DNA of 64,000 bases from Trichaptum fuscoviolaceum (GCA_910574455.1 CAJSYZ010000006.1:1163981-1227980), one strand, 5' to 3'. Positions 35,544-46,932 are shown, counted from the first letter of the stretch. Program-made: numbers and translations. The notes: generated from the letters alone by a model not told the origin.

Positions 35544-38167
35544 CTACTGGTAATGATGTTTCCATATTCTGGGCATCCCAAGCACTTTCGCTATCTCTTT
35601 CTCGCTCAAGGGACCGTGCCTTTAACGACAAAAATCAGAATAAAGTCATACGCGCGGCGTGGTACGCTCACCTTCTTTGAACATGTTTCCGCATTTTCGG
35701 ACCGCAATGTACTTGAGTTATACGGGCTAGATCGCATACTTTACACTTCCTCAAAATCCGCTCGGTAGAATTCGGGTCGCAACGTTCACAGTCGCATAGC
35801 TGGATCAAGTTCTCCAACTTCGAATTCTCTGTGATTTTCCTGGTATCTATCGCGACATTGCCTAGAATGTCATCTTCTAGACAATGGTCATTAATAAACA
35901 TTTCATGTAGCTTGTCCCTCCTGGTGAGTGTATTTGGTCAAATACGCAAAGAATTAAACTATGCAAATTACGGACCATAGCTCAGACAACTTCGCCTTTT
36001 GATAGTCATCTTCTTCACGGAAAAAGTGAGCAACCTACGGCAAGTCTTGTCAATGCTAACTAAGGCAGACATGCAACATTCACTCACTAATTCCTGCCAA
36101 GTCAGTTTCTGACGCAGTAGTGGGTCGCATCGAAGGCAAACGAAGATATCCCCGAGAGCGTCCAGTTCTTTCATACTCAACTCCCCAATATTGAGGACAT
36201 CCGCAAGTTTTTTCGCGATCGTCATGGCTCGTGCATCCGCTATGCCTTGTTTATAGCCATAGTCATTGGATGTAGGCAAAGAGGCCATGAAACTGTGAAA
36301 AACATATGAATGCCGCACTTTGGAATAGCCGTCCTTCATCGTGTTTTCATATGATATGGGATCCCCATCCTGGACCAAGTCCCTGAAGAATGCGCAATTG
36401 TGCTCCAAAACATTCTCAGGGGACTTCGGAAGCAGTCCATGCATTGCAAGAGCTTTTTCCATGTCAAATTCAAATCTTTCGGTAGCCTCCCGCTTCGCTT
36501 TGGACCCGTGACTAATAATTGTCTCCCTTAAAGCCTCGAAATTGTGGACATCTATCGCAGTATCAGATCCGCTAGAATTGATAAGTTCTTTGACGAAAGG
36601 TATCTCAAGGAGATCTGTGAAGGGCAATAGGCAGAGATCATTCTCGTCGGATTCGATAACGGACTTCGCGAACTCGCGAATTCGGCTTTTGCGCTCGGAC
36701 AGGCACAGTTCCCGATCATGGCAGCGTTGTAACTCTTTCCTCTGACGTATTGTCTCCTCTAATTGCGGCCGTACTATTGCCCATACTGCAGGAACAAATA
36801 CTCAGCAGTAAATCAAGTGTACTTGCGTATTAATTCCACCTTTCTCTGTAAGCTCTCGAGGTTGGTCAATCAGAGTCTTCCATTTCAATCCCTTTTCACC
36901 CTTTAGAGGTGTACAATCACATTCCGAGTAGCCTAACTTATACAGCCGGCGAATTATCCTTTGAAGCAAAATGAGCATCCTTATTTTGCATTGGGTGAAA
37001 GGTGCACCTACTCTTCACGCCTCCTTTGCTTAGCGTCTTTAATGATTGATCCCTTCTCTTTATCCCGATTAACAATCCAATCTTGGAGAGACATAGAATG
37101 CTCATACGACGCAATAGGATAAGCAGCATGTTCAAAATACGCGGATTCGCGCCACTCACATTTCGCAGGTCGTACATAACTTCCGATTTCTCAAGTAAAA
37201 TAGCCTTCTTTGTTTCCTTGTCTTCGCTCATGGACATGTATGCTTGACAAGCGGAAAGAACGAGAGGTTTATAGTAATATTGCAATGGGACATTATCGAT
37301 GTCTTTGAGCCATTCTTTCCTCTTTGCTAAATGGAGCACTGTAACATGTATGAGGTTCAGGAGAATGTTTTGAGATATGTAGGAACAACTGACAGCAACT
37401 ACCGGGTATAAGCGCTGCTAGGTCGGCGAAACCCATGCCCTCGGGAAGAATAAATCCGCTAAAAATTAACCTAAAGCAGAGATATCAGAGACACTTAAAC
37501 AGCGCGGCCGAAGGCAAGAGCAAGTCTTACTCTGTGTCCTTGCATTTTTTGCACAGTCTCGATCTTGTCTGCACTTGGAGATTATCGGTGGTCACGCGAG
37601 CGGCAGGGGAAAGGCAGCTCTAAGGAGGTTATACATGAAAAGGGTTATCAAAGAACGGTTCATAGTTACTTACCATGCAAAACCTGTCAAATATCAAGCT
37701 TGCATACTGGGGACAGGAAAGGTCAGGAGGGCAAGCCGGTATCTCGATCGCTTGTTCAGCCGCAGTCCAGATGGATTTCGAAGACTTAGACATCAGTAAA
37801 TTCCTCAATGATTTGGACGCCCTCGCCATCCGCAACAGACATTCTGGAGACGAGTGGGAAGCAATCTAAAATAGACATTAGTCTCTCAAAATATTGCTCG
37901 CTCTCTTGATCACTCACTTCGCAGAATACATCGGTGGGCATACTCATGATTAGGGACAATGATCCTACGAGGCGTCTCCTTTTCCGTGGGCCTTTATGAG
38001 CTACACCCTCTCTACTCGTATCTTGTTCTGAATGTTCTGTGGATATGCTCAGCTTTCTCGTCCTAGATTCATTGTCATCGGAGTAAATTCTGTGATGGTT
38101 CTGTTAGTGTGCAGCATCACAAAGGGGTGCTTAGAATTTACTTGGATGACGGACGAGTGTTCACCAT
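35544..38167 (-). CDS. F-box domain protein with C-terminal Cys/His cluster (copy B)
   Basis: Paralogue of the gene ending at 32474, with the same exon plan. The first exon begins at 38167 (MVNTRPSSK). The F-box block reads MSMPTDVFCE, then RMARASKSLRNLLMSKSSKS. The Cys block is IPACPPDLSCPQYASLIFDR. The middle part has KRKEWLKDIDNVPLQYYYKP and RRLYKLGYSECDCTPLKGEK. The C-terminal cluster is CDCERCDPNSTERILRKCKV followed by C and H residues, ending GPLSEKEIAKVLGMPRIW at 35544. Copy B lacks a basic insert (KTNKRRKDK region) that copy A has near 33350. Both copies appear open, so both may be expressed. The expected role is substrate recognition by an SCF complex. Confidence 0.75.
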
Positions 38168-38250
38168 AACCGACTCTTACTGATAGCCAAAGGGCCTATC
38201 TCCAATAACTTGATGAGGTTTGATGATTGAAGTCGTAGTTTATGTTTAAA

Positions 38251-38267
38251 ACGCGTCGCGTCGCGTC
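38251..38267. promoter_or_regulatory. CGTCGCG-rich promoter motif upstream of F-box gene B
   Basis: Same 17-mer as at 35246. Here it sits in the 274-bp divergent region between F-box gene B and the RnpA-like gene, so it could serve either gene. Confidence 0.55.
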
Positions 38268-38441
38268 AAAGGTGCACGCCTTTTAAAGTCGGGGGAACGT
38301 GTTGAGCCCTGCATTTCCTAACACATACATTCTTCCCTCTCTCCATTATGTACTGACTGGGACAACAGTATTGCACAAGACTCACCGTCGCCAGAAGAGC
38401 CTGGATTCAAGTCTCTTTCAGCGTAATCGCCTACTCTTACA

Positions 38442-39474
38442 ATGAGCAGTGAGCTCAACCTCAGCAAACTATCAAGATCTCCACTTGTACGGTCGTTAAA
38501 TGTGGGACATCATTCGTGTTGGCTGAGACGTATCTAACGCTGGTCTCTAGTTCAAACGCACGACTCCAGGCAACTTTACACGGCTTATCGCTCCTGTAAC
38601 CGCTTCAGTAAAGGATAAGATTGTCGACCCAAATCACCCTTTCTCGAAAAGACATCCAACTCTATTCGCAACCAAGCTACCTTCCTTCCGAAATCCAGCG
38701 TTGACAGTTCGAGTTTTTCCAAAGTCGTTGCTAGGTGTTCCAGATGTGCGCCGTCCCGACCCTCCATACTCCATGGCAAAGGAGACGAGCGGGCGAGTGA
38801 ACATGTCGCTCATGCATGTCATCCCGAAGAAACTGCACAAATCGAGTGTCATCCGAACCAGGATCAAGAACAGACTGAAGACCGCTCTGTCTCTTGTGGT
38901 GACTCGCGGTGCGTGGACCGAGATGGAGGATGGAAAGAAGATAATTGTTGGGGACCCGGATGATACAGGGGCAAAATGGGTGCTGAGCAGTTGGTTTCAT
39001 CTCGTCCTTCGCAAAACAGTCGTACTAATCGCTTGCGGAAGATTGGACGTACATATTCATGCCGCAGCTCGAAATCTATCGCATGCCATACGAAGATCTT
39101 GTCGACCTGGTGAGACAAGCTATGGAGAAAGTGCACTTGGAAGCATCGGTCTATGAAGACCAGTGGTCAAACACGGGCGATACAGTAACGGATCAAGCGC
39201 AGAAGATATTGGATAGGCCACCCCATCTGGCAGGTGCTCTTTTCGATGCACGCAAATTTACCAGGCCCACGGTAAAATTACCTACATCGCAGCCAATCGT
39301 GCCAGAAGAGGAGAGTTATGAGAGTGCAGTCGCTAGCTATGAGAAGGAAGAAGTAAGTCACATCCCACATCTCTCCTTCGTCTTGACTGCTGAAATGTCT
39401 TGAAGCGTGAAAAAACAGCCCCCAGTCAACTGCTGTTTCGAAACCGACCATTATTGAAAGTAGACCATGAGTGA
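38442..39474 (+). CDS. RnpA-like (bacterial RNase P protein fold) protein, probably mitochondrial
   Basis: Four exons join in phase: 38442-38486, 38551-38989, 39042-39352 and 39406-39474, about 287 residues. The central region reads VIPKKLHKSSVIRTRIKNRL KTALSLVV, then after an intron NWTYIFMPQLEIYRMPYEDL VDLVRQAMEKV. This matches the plan of bacterial RnpA: an arginine-rich R-x-R-x-x-x-R helix followed by a strand ending in a proline and a final helix. The N terminus (KLSRSPLFKRTTPGNFTRLI) is basic and hydroxylated, like a mitochondrial targeting segment. Whether it acts in RNase P, or is a mitochondrial ribosomal factor using the same fold, cannot be told from sequence. The second intron has a clear branch site (ACTAAT). 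Confidence 0.6.
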
Positions 39475-40075
39475 CGAGGGTATTCAACCCAGTTTCCACA
39501 CAATCGTGCGCAAGGAATTCCTGGAATTCTCTTACACAAGAATTATCCTTCTTCAAGGGTACTGTGTTACCAGACGTACGTTTTTCGTCTTGTATAGACT
39601 ACTGTGGGAGGATAGTGAAGGCTTGAGATCAAGAACTTAAGAAGGTTGCTGTCTGGCGCGGAAATAGTATTAACCGCACACCTACGTGCGTATCAAATAT
39701 CGTGTTTTGTTAGTGAAGTTGATACCTCATACCGAACAGTAACTGCGATCATATCGCTGTACACCAGTCCTCTCTCATGGCGGCTGCAGATGCAGAAAGT
39801 GGTGATCTTCTCTGCCTTGGGGAACGTACCCGCACCTATCACCTATCTCGGTCTTGGGAATGCGGATCATACAAGATTCCTGTGTACACAGAAATTATGT
39901 GCACAACTCCGTTAAGGGCACTGACTTCATGAGTGCTCCGCCTCGGACTCATCAACTCAGAGAGTTCTAATATCAATGATATGTCAATGGCCTTGAGTTC
40001 GAGGAGTTCTACAGGAGCGCATAAAAGTAAAGTAGAGTCGTGCTCTAAAGGACGGTTTCCTTCGAGCGAAAACCT
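39475..40075. other. Intergenic region, no gene seen
   Basis: About 600 bp between two plus-strand genes. I see no coding exon that can be supported. Confidence 0.35.
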
Positions 40076-41365
40076 ATGTACCCACATTCAATAACAATGT
40101 CTATGCCTTCGACTAATAATGCAATGACCTTCCCGCCTCAGAGGAAGAAAGTCTGGTTTGTTACAGGTGCGAGAACAGCCGATTGTACGGTAGTGTGCCA
40201 CGCTGACTACGTATTCTGCTCACCAGGGACATCCTCTGGCCTTGGCCGAGAGCTTGTCAGGACCATTGTAGGGCGAGGCGACAAAGTTATTGCCACAGCT
40301 CGCAATTTGCGTGACATTGAGGACCTGCGGTCTGAGTTATGCCATATAATTCAGCTCGACGTAACCTCAGATATCAGCAGCATTCGAGCAGTTGCTAAAC
40401 AGGCTTTGGATGTATGGGGTTATGTGGACGTCATTGTGAACAACGCTGGGGCTGGCATCATTGGTTTCTTTGAAGAAATTGGGTAAGCCTTCTGCCGTGC
40501 AGGGCTGTTTGGTGTCCAGGATATTGACTGCTTTCACAGCGACGGAATTATGCAGCTCATGAAGATCAACTACTTCGGGCCAATAAATGTCACGAACGCA
40601 TTTCTTCCTCATCTGAGAAGAAGACGAACAGGAACCATAATCTTCGTGGGCAGCCGTTCAAGCTGGCGGACAAACAATCCTGTCAGTGTTCCTGAACATT
40701 GGGGAAAAGACTATACTGAATTACCGCATTTCCACAGATGACAGGTGAGATATTTCAGAAGTATTTGTTCTGTGGCTCAGTCAAAAACCGCAGGCGGGTA
40801 TTGTGCGGCCAAAGCAGCCATCAGTGGTATGTGGATCCCATTATAGGATGGTAATGTGTGCACTTGTGCTTACGCCGAACATCAAGCTTCTGCAGAGAGC
40901 CTATCGGTCGAGCTCGCCCCCTTCAACATTCGCGTTTTAAACGTCCTTCCCGGTGGCTTGCGCACGAGAAACTGGGACAACGTCATGAGTGTCTCAACTA
41001 AGAAGAGTCGCATCTCGGACTACGACCCAGTGCGGAGAAAGATATTTGCATGGGTGGCTGCGCAGGCCGGGAACGAAGTGGGCGACCCTGTGAAAGCAGC
41101 GAGTGTTTTGGTGGACATCGTAAAATATGAGGGGCTGGTACGTGCGAATACAGAGACCGCACGTAACGGAAATACGATGCATGAACATTGCGATTCTCGA
41201 GTCGGGCTCTCGACTTCGGATTTGGATAGCAGAGGTCGCGGCTGGCCAGTGGCGTTGGCCCTCGGATACGATGCCGATAGAGATATTAGGGAAAAATGTG
41301 CGAAAGTGATGCGGTCGCTTGACGAATGGAAAGACGTAGCCTGCGCAATCGCATTTGATGACTGA
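40076..41365 (+). CDS. Short-chain dehydrogenase/reductase with a 7-nt micro-exon
   Basis: Classical SDR. Across the first intron the cofactor motif reads VWFVTG|TSSGLGRELVRTI (TGxxxGxG), followed by VIATARNL, LDVTSD and VNNAGAGIIGFFEE. After the second intron comes GDGIMQLMKINYFGPINVTN, then GTIIFVGSRSS with the catalytic serine. The active site YxxxK is in GGYCAAKAAIS. Between NNP and GGYCAAK lies a 7-nt exon (40738-40744, ATGACAG) flanked by AG and GT. Skipping it would shift the frame. After a further intron the protein continues SAESLSVELAPFNIRVLNVL PGG and runs open to 41365; a late intron near 41124-41240 is possible. The substrate is unknown. The family oxidises or reduces alcohols and ketones with NAD(P). 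Confidence 0.8.
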
Positions 41366-41619
41366 CAGATATCAATCAACAATTCGTGTATAGACTTATG
41401 ACAAACATCTCGTGTTCCTTATGACTTTTTGTACATATAGTAAGTCGAATGTGACTAGCTTGTCATCATGTTAACATTCTGGTATACATGCGTCGCTGAC
41501 CCGAATAGAATGAACAATATAAAAATACACGGTACTCAGCATCACAGGGATTTTTAAGCGCCATCAACATCACCTCAAACTCCCCAGCCTGATGTTATTA
41601 ACTCCTACACATCAGGGGA

Positions 41620-42579
41620 CTACGATCTCTTCTTCCTCTTCTCCTTCTCCTTTTCTTTCAACTCCTTAGCCTTCTGCTTACGTTCCTTCTCGCTTTCCCG
41701 AATGGCAAGCTCGTGAGCCTCGTCATTAAGGCCTAGGCGATTGCGTGCAATCTAATTCCGACAGTTAATCATGTCTTGAAAATGATGATAGATTTGGAAT
41801 GAGCAATTTACCTCAAAAGCGCAGAACTTAAATTTGCTTCCGTGAACAGATTGTTCTCACTGATGGATGTCAGAATAGACGTACCTGCATACGGGTCACT
41901 TTGATGATCTCAGTATTCATTATTAAATTATTTGCGAGCACCATCTACTCACCGAAGATCGTGTTTGTCTCCGCATACTCGTCCTTCGCATTTGTGCGAA
42001 TAAGTGAGCCGAAGTTGTAGTCTGCCACTTTGTCCTTGTATGCTTCAATGAATTCACGCCAGCGTTTTTTTCCATCTGCACTCTTCATCATGTCCTCATT
42101 TAGTTTAATGAGACCGTCGTAGGGAGGGGATACGAGCTCTGGGAACTTCTCGGAGAAGTCCTTGAAGATATCGTCGTCATATCTGTCCTCACAAATTATT
42201 TTAACGTTGGGATAGGCTCGTACATACTGGGTTTCACTCACTTTGTAAGCCGTAACTCCTTCGGTTGCACTTTCTCGAGTAAGTTCCAGTAAACCTGCTC
42301 GATGTCAGCTACTCAAGCGCATGGCCAGTGGGCTGCCCTGGGCATATGCTACGGACCTGCGCGTGCTCGACAGCTTTGACTGCGAATCTGAGGTCCGATA
42401 GTTAGCTATAAGATGTTCATGCGTACTTTCAATGTACTGACTGCTTCTCAATCTTTCCAGAATGAAAATAGTTGTTAGCCACTAACTTCCACATCGAAGT
42501 GCAATGCACCTACCTCCACCAGGTTCTGTGCAGTATTAGGATCGAATTTCTGAGTCTGAACCTGCTGGACCTCTGTCAT
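41620..42579 (-). CDS. PBDC1: PBDC1 / YPL225W homologue, eEF1A-folding factor, with tiny exons
   Basis: Eight exons on the minus strand: 42579-42514, 42452-42442 (11 nt), 42387-42357 (31 nt), 42294-42242, 42182-41953, 41898-41885 (14 nt), 41826-41812 (15 nt) and 41751-41620, for 183 residues. All phases fit. The order of blocks is FDPNTAQNLVE, IEKQ, FAVKAVEHAQ, VYWNLLEKVQPKELRLTK, DDDIFKDFSEKFPELVSPPY, KKRWREFIEAYKDKVADYNF, GSLIRTNAKDEYAETNTIFV, TRMQ, FCAFE and IARNRLGLNDEAHELA, with a Lys/Glu tail. This is the PBDC1 family (human PBDC1, yeast Ypl225w). The yeast protein has been described as a co-translational chaperone for eEF1A. It shares a 263-bp divergent promoter with RCE1. Confidence 0.92.
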
Positions 42580-42761
42580 TTTTTAGAATAGTTTTCCTTG
42601 AAGAGATTGTACGAGTTGGAAGGGCCGAGAGAAGAGGGACAAGCAGTCAAAAGATGCGAGGACAAGGAAAGATGACGTGGAAAAGTATCGCCAGCAGCAA
42701 CTTGAACTAGATCTGACTGGTTCAAACTCCGCGCAACTAGTACTACTAGTAGTAATGGCTC

Positions 42762-42772
42762 GTCGCGTCGCG
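42762..42772. promoter_or_regulatory. GTCGCGTCGCG motif in the PBDC1/RCE1 divergent promoter
   Basis: This 11-mer is identical to the core of the motif upstream of both F-box genes. It lies 71 bp upstream of the RCE1 start codon. A third unrelated promoter carrying it suggests a genuine transcription-factor site, but this is inferred. Confidence 0.45.
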
Positions 42773-42842
42773 AACGCGGTCAGTTCGTGGCTTTCTTTCA
42801 ACCATCACCACCTGCAACCTCCTTTAAGGACAGAGTTTGTTG

Positions 42843-43955
42843 ATGTCTCCCAACTCTACTGAAGCAAATATATCTGCAGAAGAGGGCTTTGTCTTGTCTG
42901 GACTCGTGTCAGCGAGCTATGTCATCTCGGTCTATATTTCCCAGCTTCTCGTTCAACCTCGCCCTCCGTTATGGCGAAACGACCCACAAGTCATCAAAGT
43001 ACGATCTTTAATGGCCACTGTCAGTACAGTATGCTGCTGCTTGATTGTATTCAAGGCTATTCAAGTCAGAGCACCTGAGGATGCGAGTGTCTATACTGGT
43101 TGACTTTGTTCCACGCTGACTGTTGTTGTTTGCCTTAGACAGTCTGATGTCGTTACTTCAACTTTACTTCAACTTGGGGTCTCACTAGACATACAGAGCT
43201 TGAATGCAGAGAGTCTTTTGGCGTACCTCATTGTTCCATTGCTCTTTTTAGGTCCTTTGTACGCTGCATTTCTAGAGGCCGCATTGCCCTTACAAAAGAA
43301 CTGGGATTTTCCTTCGCGATTATCAAGCTGGGAAGGATTTAGAAACTACATAATGGTGCGTCGGATCCCGACCTCTTCAATGCAATATTTAACATTCATC
43401 AAGGCACCAGTTACAGAAGAAATCACATACCGAGCATGTGTGCTTTCACTCTTACAGCTATCTAAGTGTTCGAGGGCAGTAATGATTTGGGTTGCACCTT
43501 GTTGGTTTGGCCTCGCGCATATACACCATGCTTATGAAACCTACAAACGTCTTGGAAGAACGACGGGCGCTCTACGTACGGCCATGCTCAGCAGTCGTAA
43601 GTATAAAGTGGTTTTAAAAGGTGTTCAGGATAATGATTTGCGTCCCACAGTTTTCCAATTCATCTACACGACTGTCTTCGGATGGCTTTGCAGCTTTCTT
43701 TTCCTACGGACAGGATCTATTTTCGTGCCCATATCCGCGCACGTCTTCTGTAACATAATGGGGTTTCCCATGCTCCCTCAGGAGCTAAAAGAGTATCCGA
43801 ATCGCAGAATACGTATGTTACACGAGTTTTCAGTCGTTCAGTCCAACTAACCTCTATACACAGCTCTCGTCCTCTCATACCTTGCAGGACTCCTTCTCTT
43901 TTATTTCACGCTCTTCCCGTGGTCGTATAACCCAACGAGCTTATACTGGACGTGA
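42843..43955 (+). CDS. RCE1: CAAX prenyl protease 2, RCE1
   Basis: Multi-exon gene for an integral ER membrane protease that removes the last three residues of prenylated CAAX proteins such as Ras. The N terminus MSPNSTEANISAEEGFVLSG leads into several membrane helices (VISVYISQLLVQ, ATVSTVCCCLIVF, LAYLIVPLLFLGPLYAAFLE). The active-site motifs are APVTEEITYRAC, FGLAHIHHAYE and SAHVFCNIMGFP. An in-frame 48-nt intron (43354-43401) brings RNYIM next to APVTEEI, as in the family. Later introns lie after AMLSS and after RRI. The last exon encodes LVLSYLAGLLLFYFTLFPWS and stops at 43955. The stop is only 58 bp from the end of the convergent DBP4 gene. The end of the first exon is the least certain boundary. 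Confidence 0.92.
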
Positions 43956-44013
43956 CTTTAGTTTGCCCGAAATAAATTTGACTCAGAAATCCACAATAAA
44001 CTGAATACAGGCG

Positions 44014-46692
44014 CTAGCGACGGTTGAGCAACCTCAAAGCGAGTTCCTCCTCGTCCTCTAAATCATCATCCGCATGCTTAGACTTCTTCAAGGGTGGCTT
44101 ATCCAAGTCATCCACCTCTGATTGCAAGTCCAAATCAGGAGATACATATCCTACGTCGTCGACTGCAGGGTTGATTTGAACAACTTCACCAGACGTACCC
44201 TCACGTTCCTGGACCGCGGTCAGCGAATGCAGGCGCGCGCATCAATTGATTCACTCACTGTCTTCTCTCGCTCCTTCCTCTTCCTCTTTTTCTCCTTCTT
44301 CTTCTCCTTGGCAAGCTCCTTGTCTTCGACATCTGCCTCCCTCAGCTTGCCCTTCTCCCCCTCTGCATACTCCTCGGCCTCCTTCAACACATCCTTGCCC
44401 TTGAATTCTTCCTCAACATCGCGAAGTTCGTATACCTGATGGGGGCGGCCATCATCGTCGAATAGAAGCTTCTCTCCTTGGCCATGGTATTTGAGCATCG
44501 CCTTCTTTGATTGTCCCATTTTTAGTTTACGTTTCGACAACGAATCGGAGGTAGGCAACGCAGAGTCAAGGTCATGGTCGGCACGTTTCAAGGTGATGAA
44601 CTCCTCATCAGAGTCAGAGGCGATACCATCAGCACCATGATCGACGAGCTTGCTGTAGTGTTCAGAAAGGATGTTCTGGTTTTTACGCTCAAACATTCGA
44701 TCATATTTAGTGCGAACACCGTTCTAACGCAAATGTCTCAGAAGAATTCGGCGAAGATTGCTCTGAACGTACCTTCTTCTTTGGTTCCTCCTCTTCATTC
44801 TCTGACCCTTCGCTCGAACTCCCGACTTCACTTTCCTCGCTGCCCTTGCCCTTGACTTCTTCTAGCGCACTTGAGATTGCATGCGAAGCGTTCTTCTTCA
44901 GTTTCGCAATTTCTTTAGACAAGAATTTTATCTTCGGAGCACCAGGCAGCCCAAGTGAAGCTGCAAACGCCTCTGTCGGCAATTTGTCCAGCTGAAATAT
45001 GCGCTTGTCTTTGTGCAAATACACGGATCGCATGTAAGAGACGAACGCCTGCATAACACGATTAAATCAGGTATTTCAATTGAAAAATCAGCTTACCCTC
45101 TGTCCCAAGTATTTGATTTCTGGGTCTTGGAAGGCAAGATTCTGTAGATGCTTTTCAATCGACTGTGTTTTGCTCTCCTTGATCTTGATTTTCTCAATCT
45201 TGACTTCCTTCTTCTGCAAAGCAGCGAGCATGCCTTCTTCTTCGCTCGGGCAGAGCAAGAGGAGCGCTTTGCCGTGGCTCTCGTAGCGAGCAGTACGTCC
45301 GACACGATGAATGTACGTGTCTGCGTCCTCCGGTGCGTCAACCTGCACGACCCAGTCCACGGCAGGAAAATCCAGGCCACGAGCTGCCAGATCGGTAGCG
45401 AAGAGAACGGTATGTTTAGTTGACGTGAAGCGAGTGCATGTCGCAAGTCGCGTCGCCTGCTTTTGTTTTCCGTGCAGATGCAAGAGAGGGATACCAGGCT
45501 GTAATTTGCAGAATGTTTCGAATACAAAACGAACCTGATGGAGCGGAGTGAGGGGGTGAAGCATACTGAATTTGCATTTCGACTGACCTGTTTCCCACTT
45601 GAGAAAAACACGAGAATCTTACTCTGCAGATGGGCTTTTATAAAACTCCATAGCACATCGAGTTTTTTGTCCAGCTCGGTCACCACGTAATGCTGTTCGA
45701 GGGATTTCGGCGTAGCAGCGAGTGAGCCTTCCTCCTTAACGCCTATGAAGACCGGATCCTTCAGACTTAGCCGAGCAAGGTCTTTCACCGAATCTGTCTG
45801 TGTCGCAGAGAATAGTAGAGTTTGTCGCGATTTGGGGAGATGAGAGAGCAGAGCATTAAGCGTCCGCGCAAACCCCATGTCCAGGATCCGGTCGGCCTCG
45901 TCGAGCACTGCGTTGATCAATATGAGAACAGAAGTACGTGTTAGACGCTCACCAAGTATCTGCAAGTTATCACATTCAAACCCAAATGTCTGATCCATAT
46001 GCTGCAAGAGCCGACCCGGCGTAGCAACCAAGATGTTCATCCGATTGAGACGCTCCCGCTCATCCTTCAGATTCTTTCCTCCGATGACTAGTCCGGCCGA
46101 GAAGCTATGATAACCACCAATTGCTCGTAGAACTTCGAAGATTTGGACAGCCTGCCAGAATGGTGAGCGCATAGATAGCCGTGTTTTAGATATACGCACA
46201 AGCTCTCTCGTAGGAGAGATAATCAAAGCACCCAGACCATCCTGCGGTCCCCATTTCTTGCGGTAAAGCATCTCCAGAGCCGGCACTAAGAATGACAACG
46301 TCTTTCCGCTCCCTGTGCGAGCTGCGCCAAGTACATCCTTCCCTTTCAAAGATACCGGAATACTCCTCGCCTGAATATCCGTCATCTTGATGAAGAATGC
46401 TCTCTTCAGCCCCTTTTTCGTATTCGACGAGAGAGGCAAGTCAGAAAACTGTAGCAAATCTGCAGGCGGTTCCTGTGATCTAGAGTCATTAGCAGGCTTA
46501 ATAGTTGGATTAACATTGCCTCACATAATCCATAGCCTCCGCATTCAATGCCTCGATTTGTCGAGCTTCCGCAGCAGCTTTCGATAATTTTTCCTTATAT
46601 CCTCTTCGCTTGTCTTTAGACGCTTTTTTCTTCGTTCCGGAACCATTTCGAACAGTAGAGGGTCCTGCTCGCGCGTTGACTTGGCTGCTCAT
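44014..46692 (-). CDS. DBP4: DEAD-box RNA helicase DBP4 (HCA4), ribosome biogenesis
   Basis: Minus-strand multi-exon gene beginning [20 protein letters not shown] with a basic N terminus. After the first intron ([16 protein letters not shown]) the helicase core follows in order: TDIQARSIP (Q motif region), ARTGSGKT (motif I), PTREL (Ia), TPGRLL (Ib), [13 protein letters not shown] (DEAD box), FSATQT (motif III), [21 protein letters not shown] and HRVGRTAR (motif VI). The C-terminal extension [20 protein letters not shown] and the acidic then Lys-rich tail ([30 protein letters not shown]) are typical of Dbp4. It unwinds snoRNA-rRNA duplexes (U14) during 40S assembly in the nucleolus. The protein ends ALRLLNRR. 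It shares a 240-bp divergent promoter with CLN3. Confidence 0.93.
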
Positions 46693-46932
46693 CTAGGATG
46701 AGGATAGATAGTAGGCTGAGATAAAGGTTCGAATCCTCGGGATGAGTTTGAACAGAAGCCAGCAATTGTTGCCAAAGATTCGGAGAAGATGCTGACTCAG
46801 CAACTTGAACTTGAATCCAGCGGATCCGAATTAAGCGTGTTGCAGTAACTCTAACTGCCACCACCACCATCATGCAACCTCTGTTTAATACACTCACTTG
46901 AAAGCATAGAGAACACAGAAATATCATTTGGC

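Larger units (their letters stand above)
35320..38267. repeat. Tandem segmental duplication, unit 2 (F-box gene B)
   Basis: Second copy of the unit described at 32262-35262, in the same orientation, with a period of about 3.0 to 3.06 kb. Its left edge starts GTATACCAGTCGCCGTCA against GTATACCAATCGCTGTCA in unit 1. Confidence 0.75.

Noticed and set aside
46500..46540. GC-AG first intron in DBP4
   Set aside because: A canonical GT donor after MDY paired with the acceptor before EPPADLLQF keeps the frame, so the non-canonical reading is unnecessary.
46726..46736. GGTTCGAATCC, a perfect tRNA B-box sequence
   Set aside because: No matching T-stem, A-box or acceptor stem could be assembled around it, and it lies in the DBP4/CLN3 divergent promoter.
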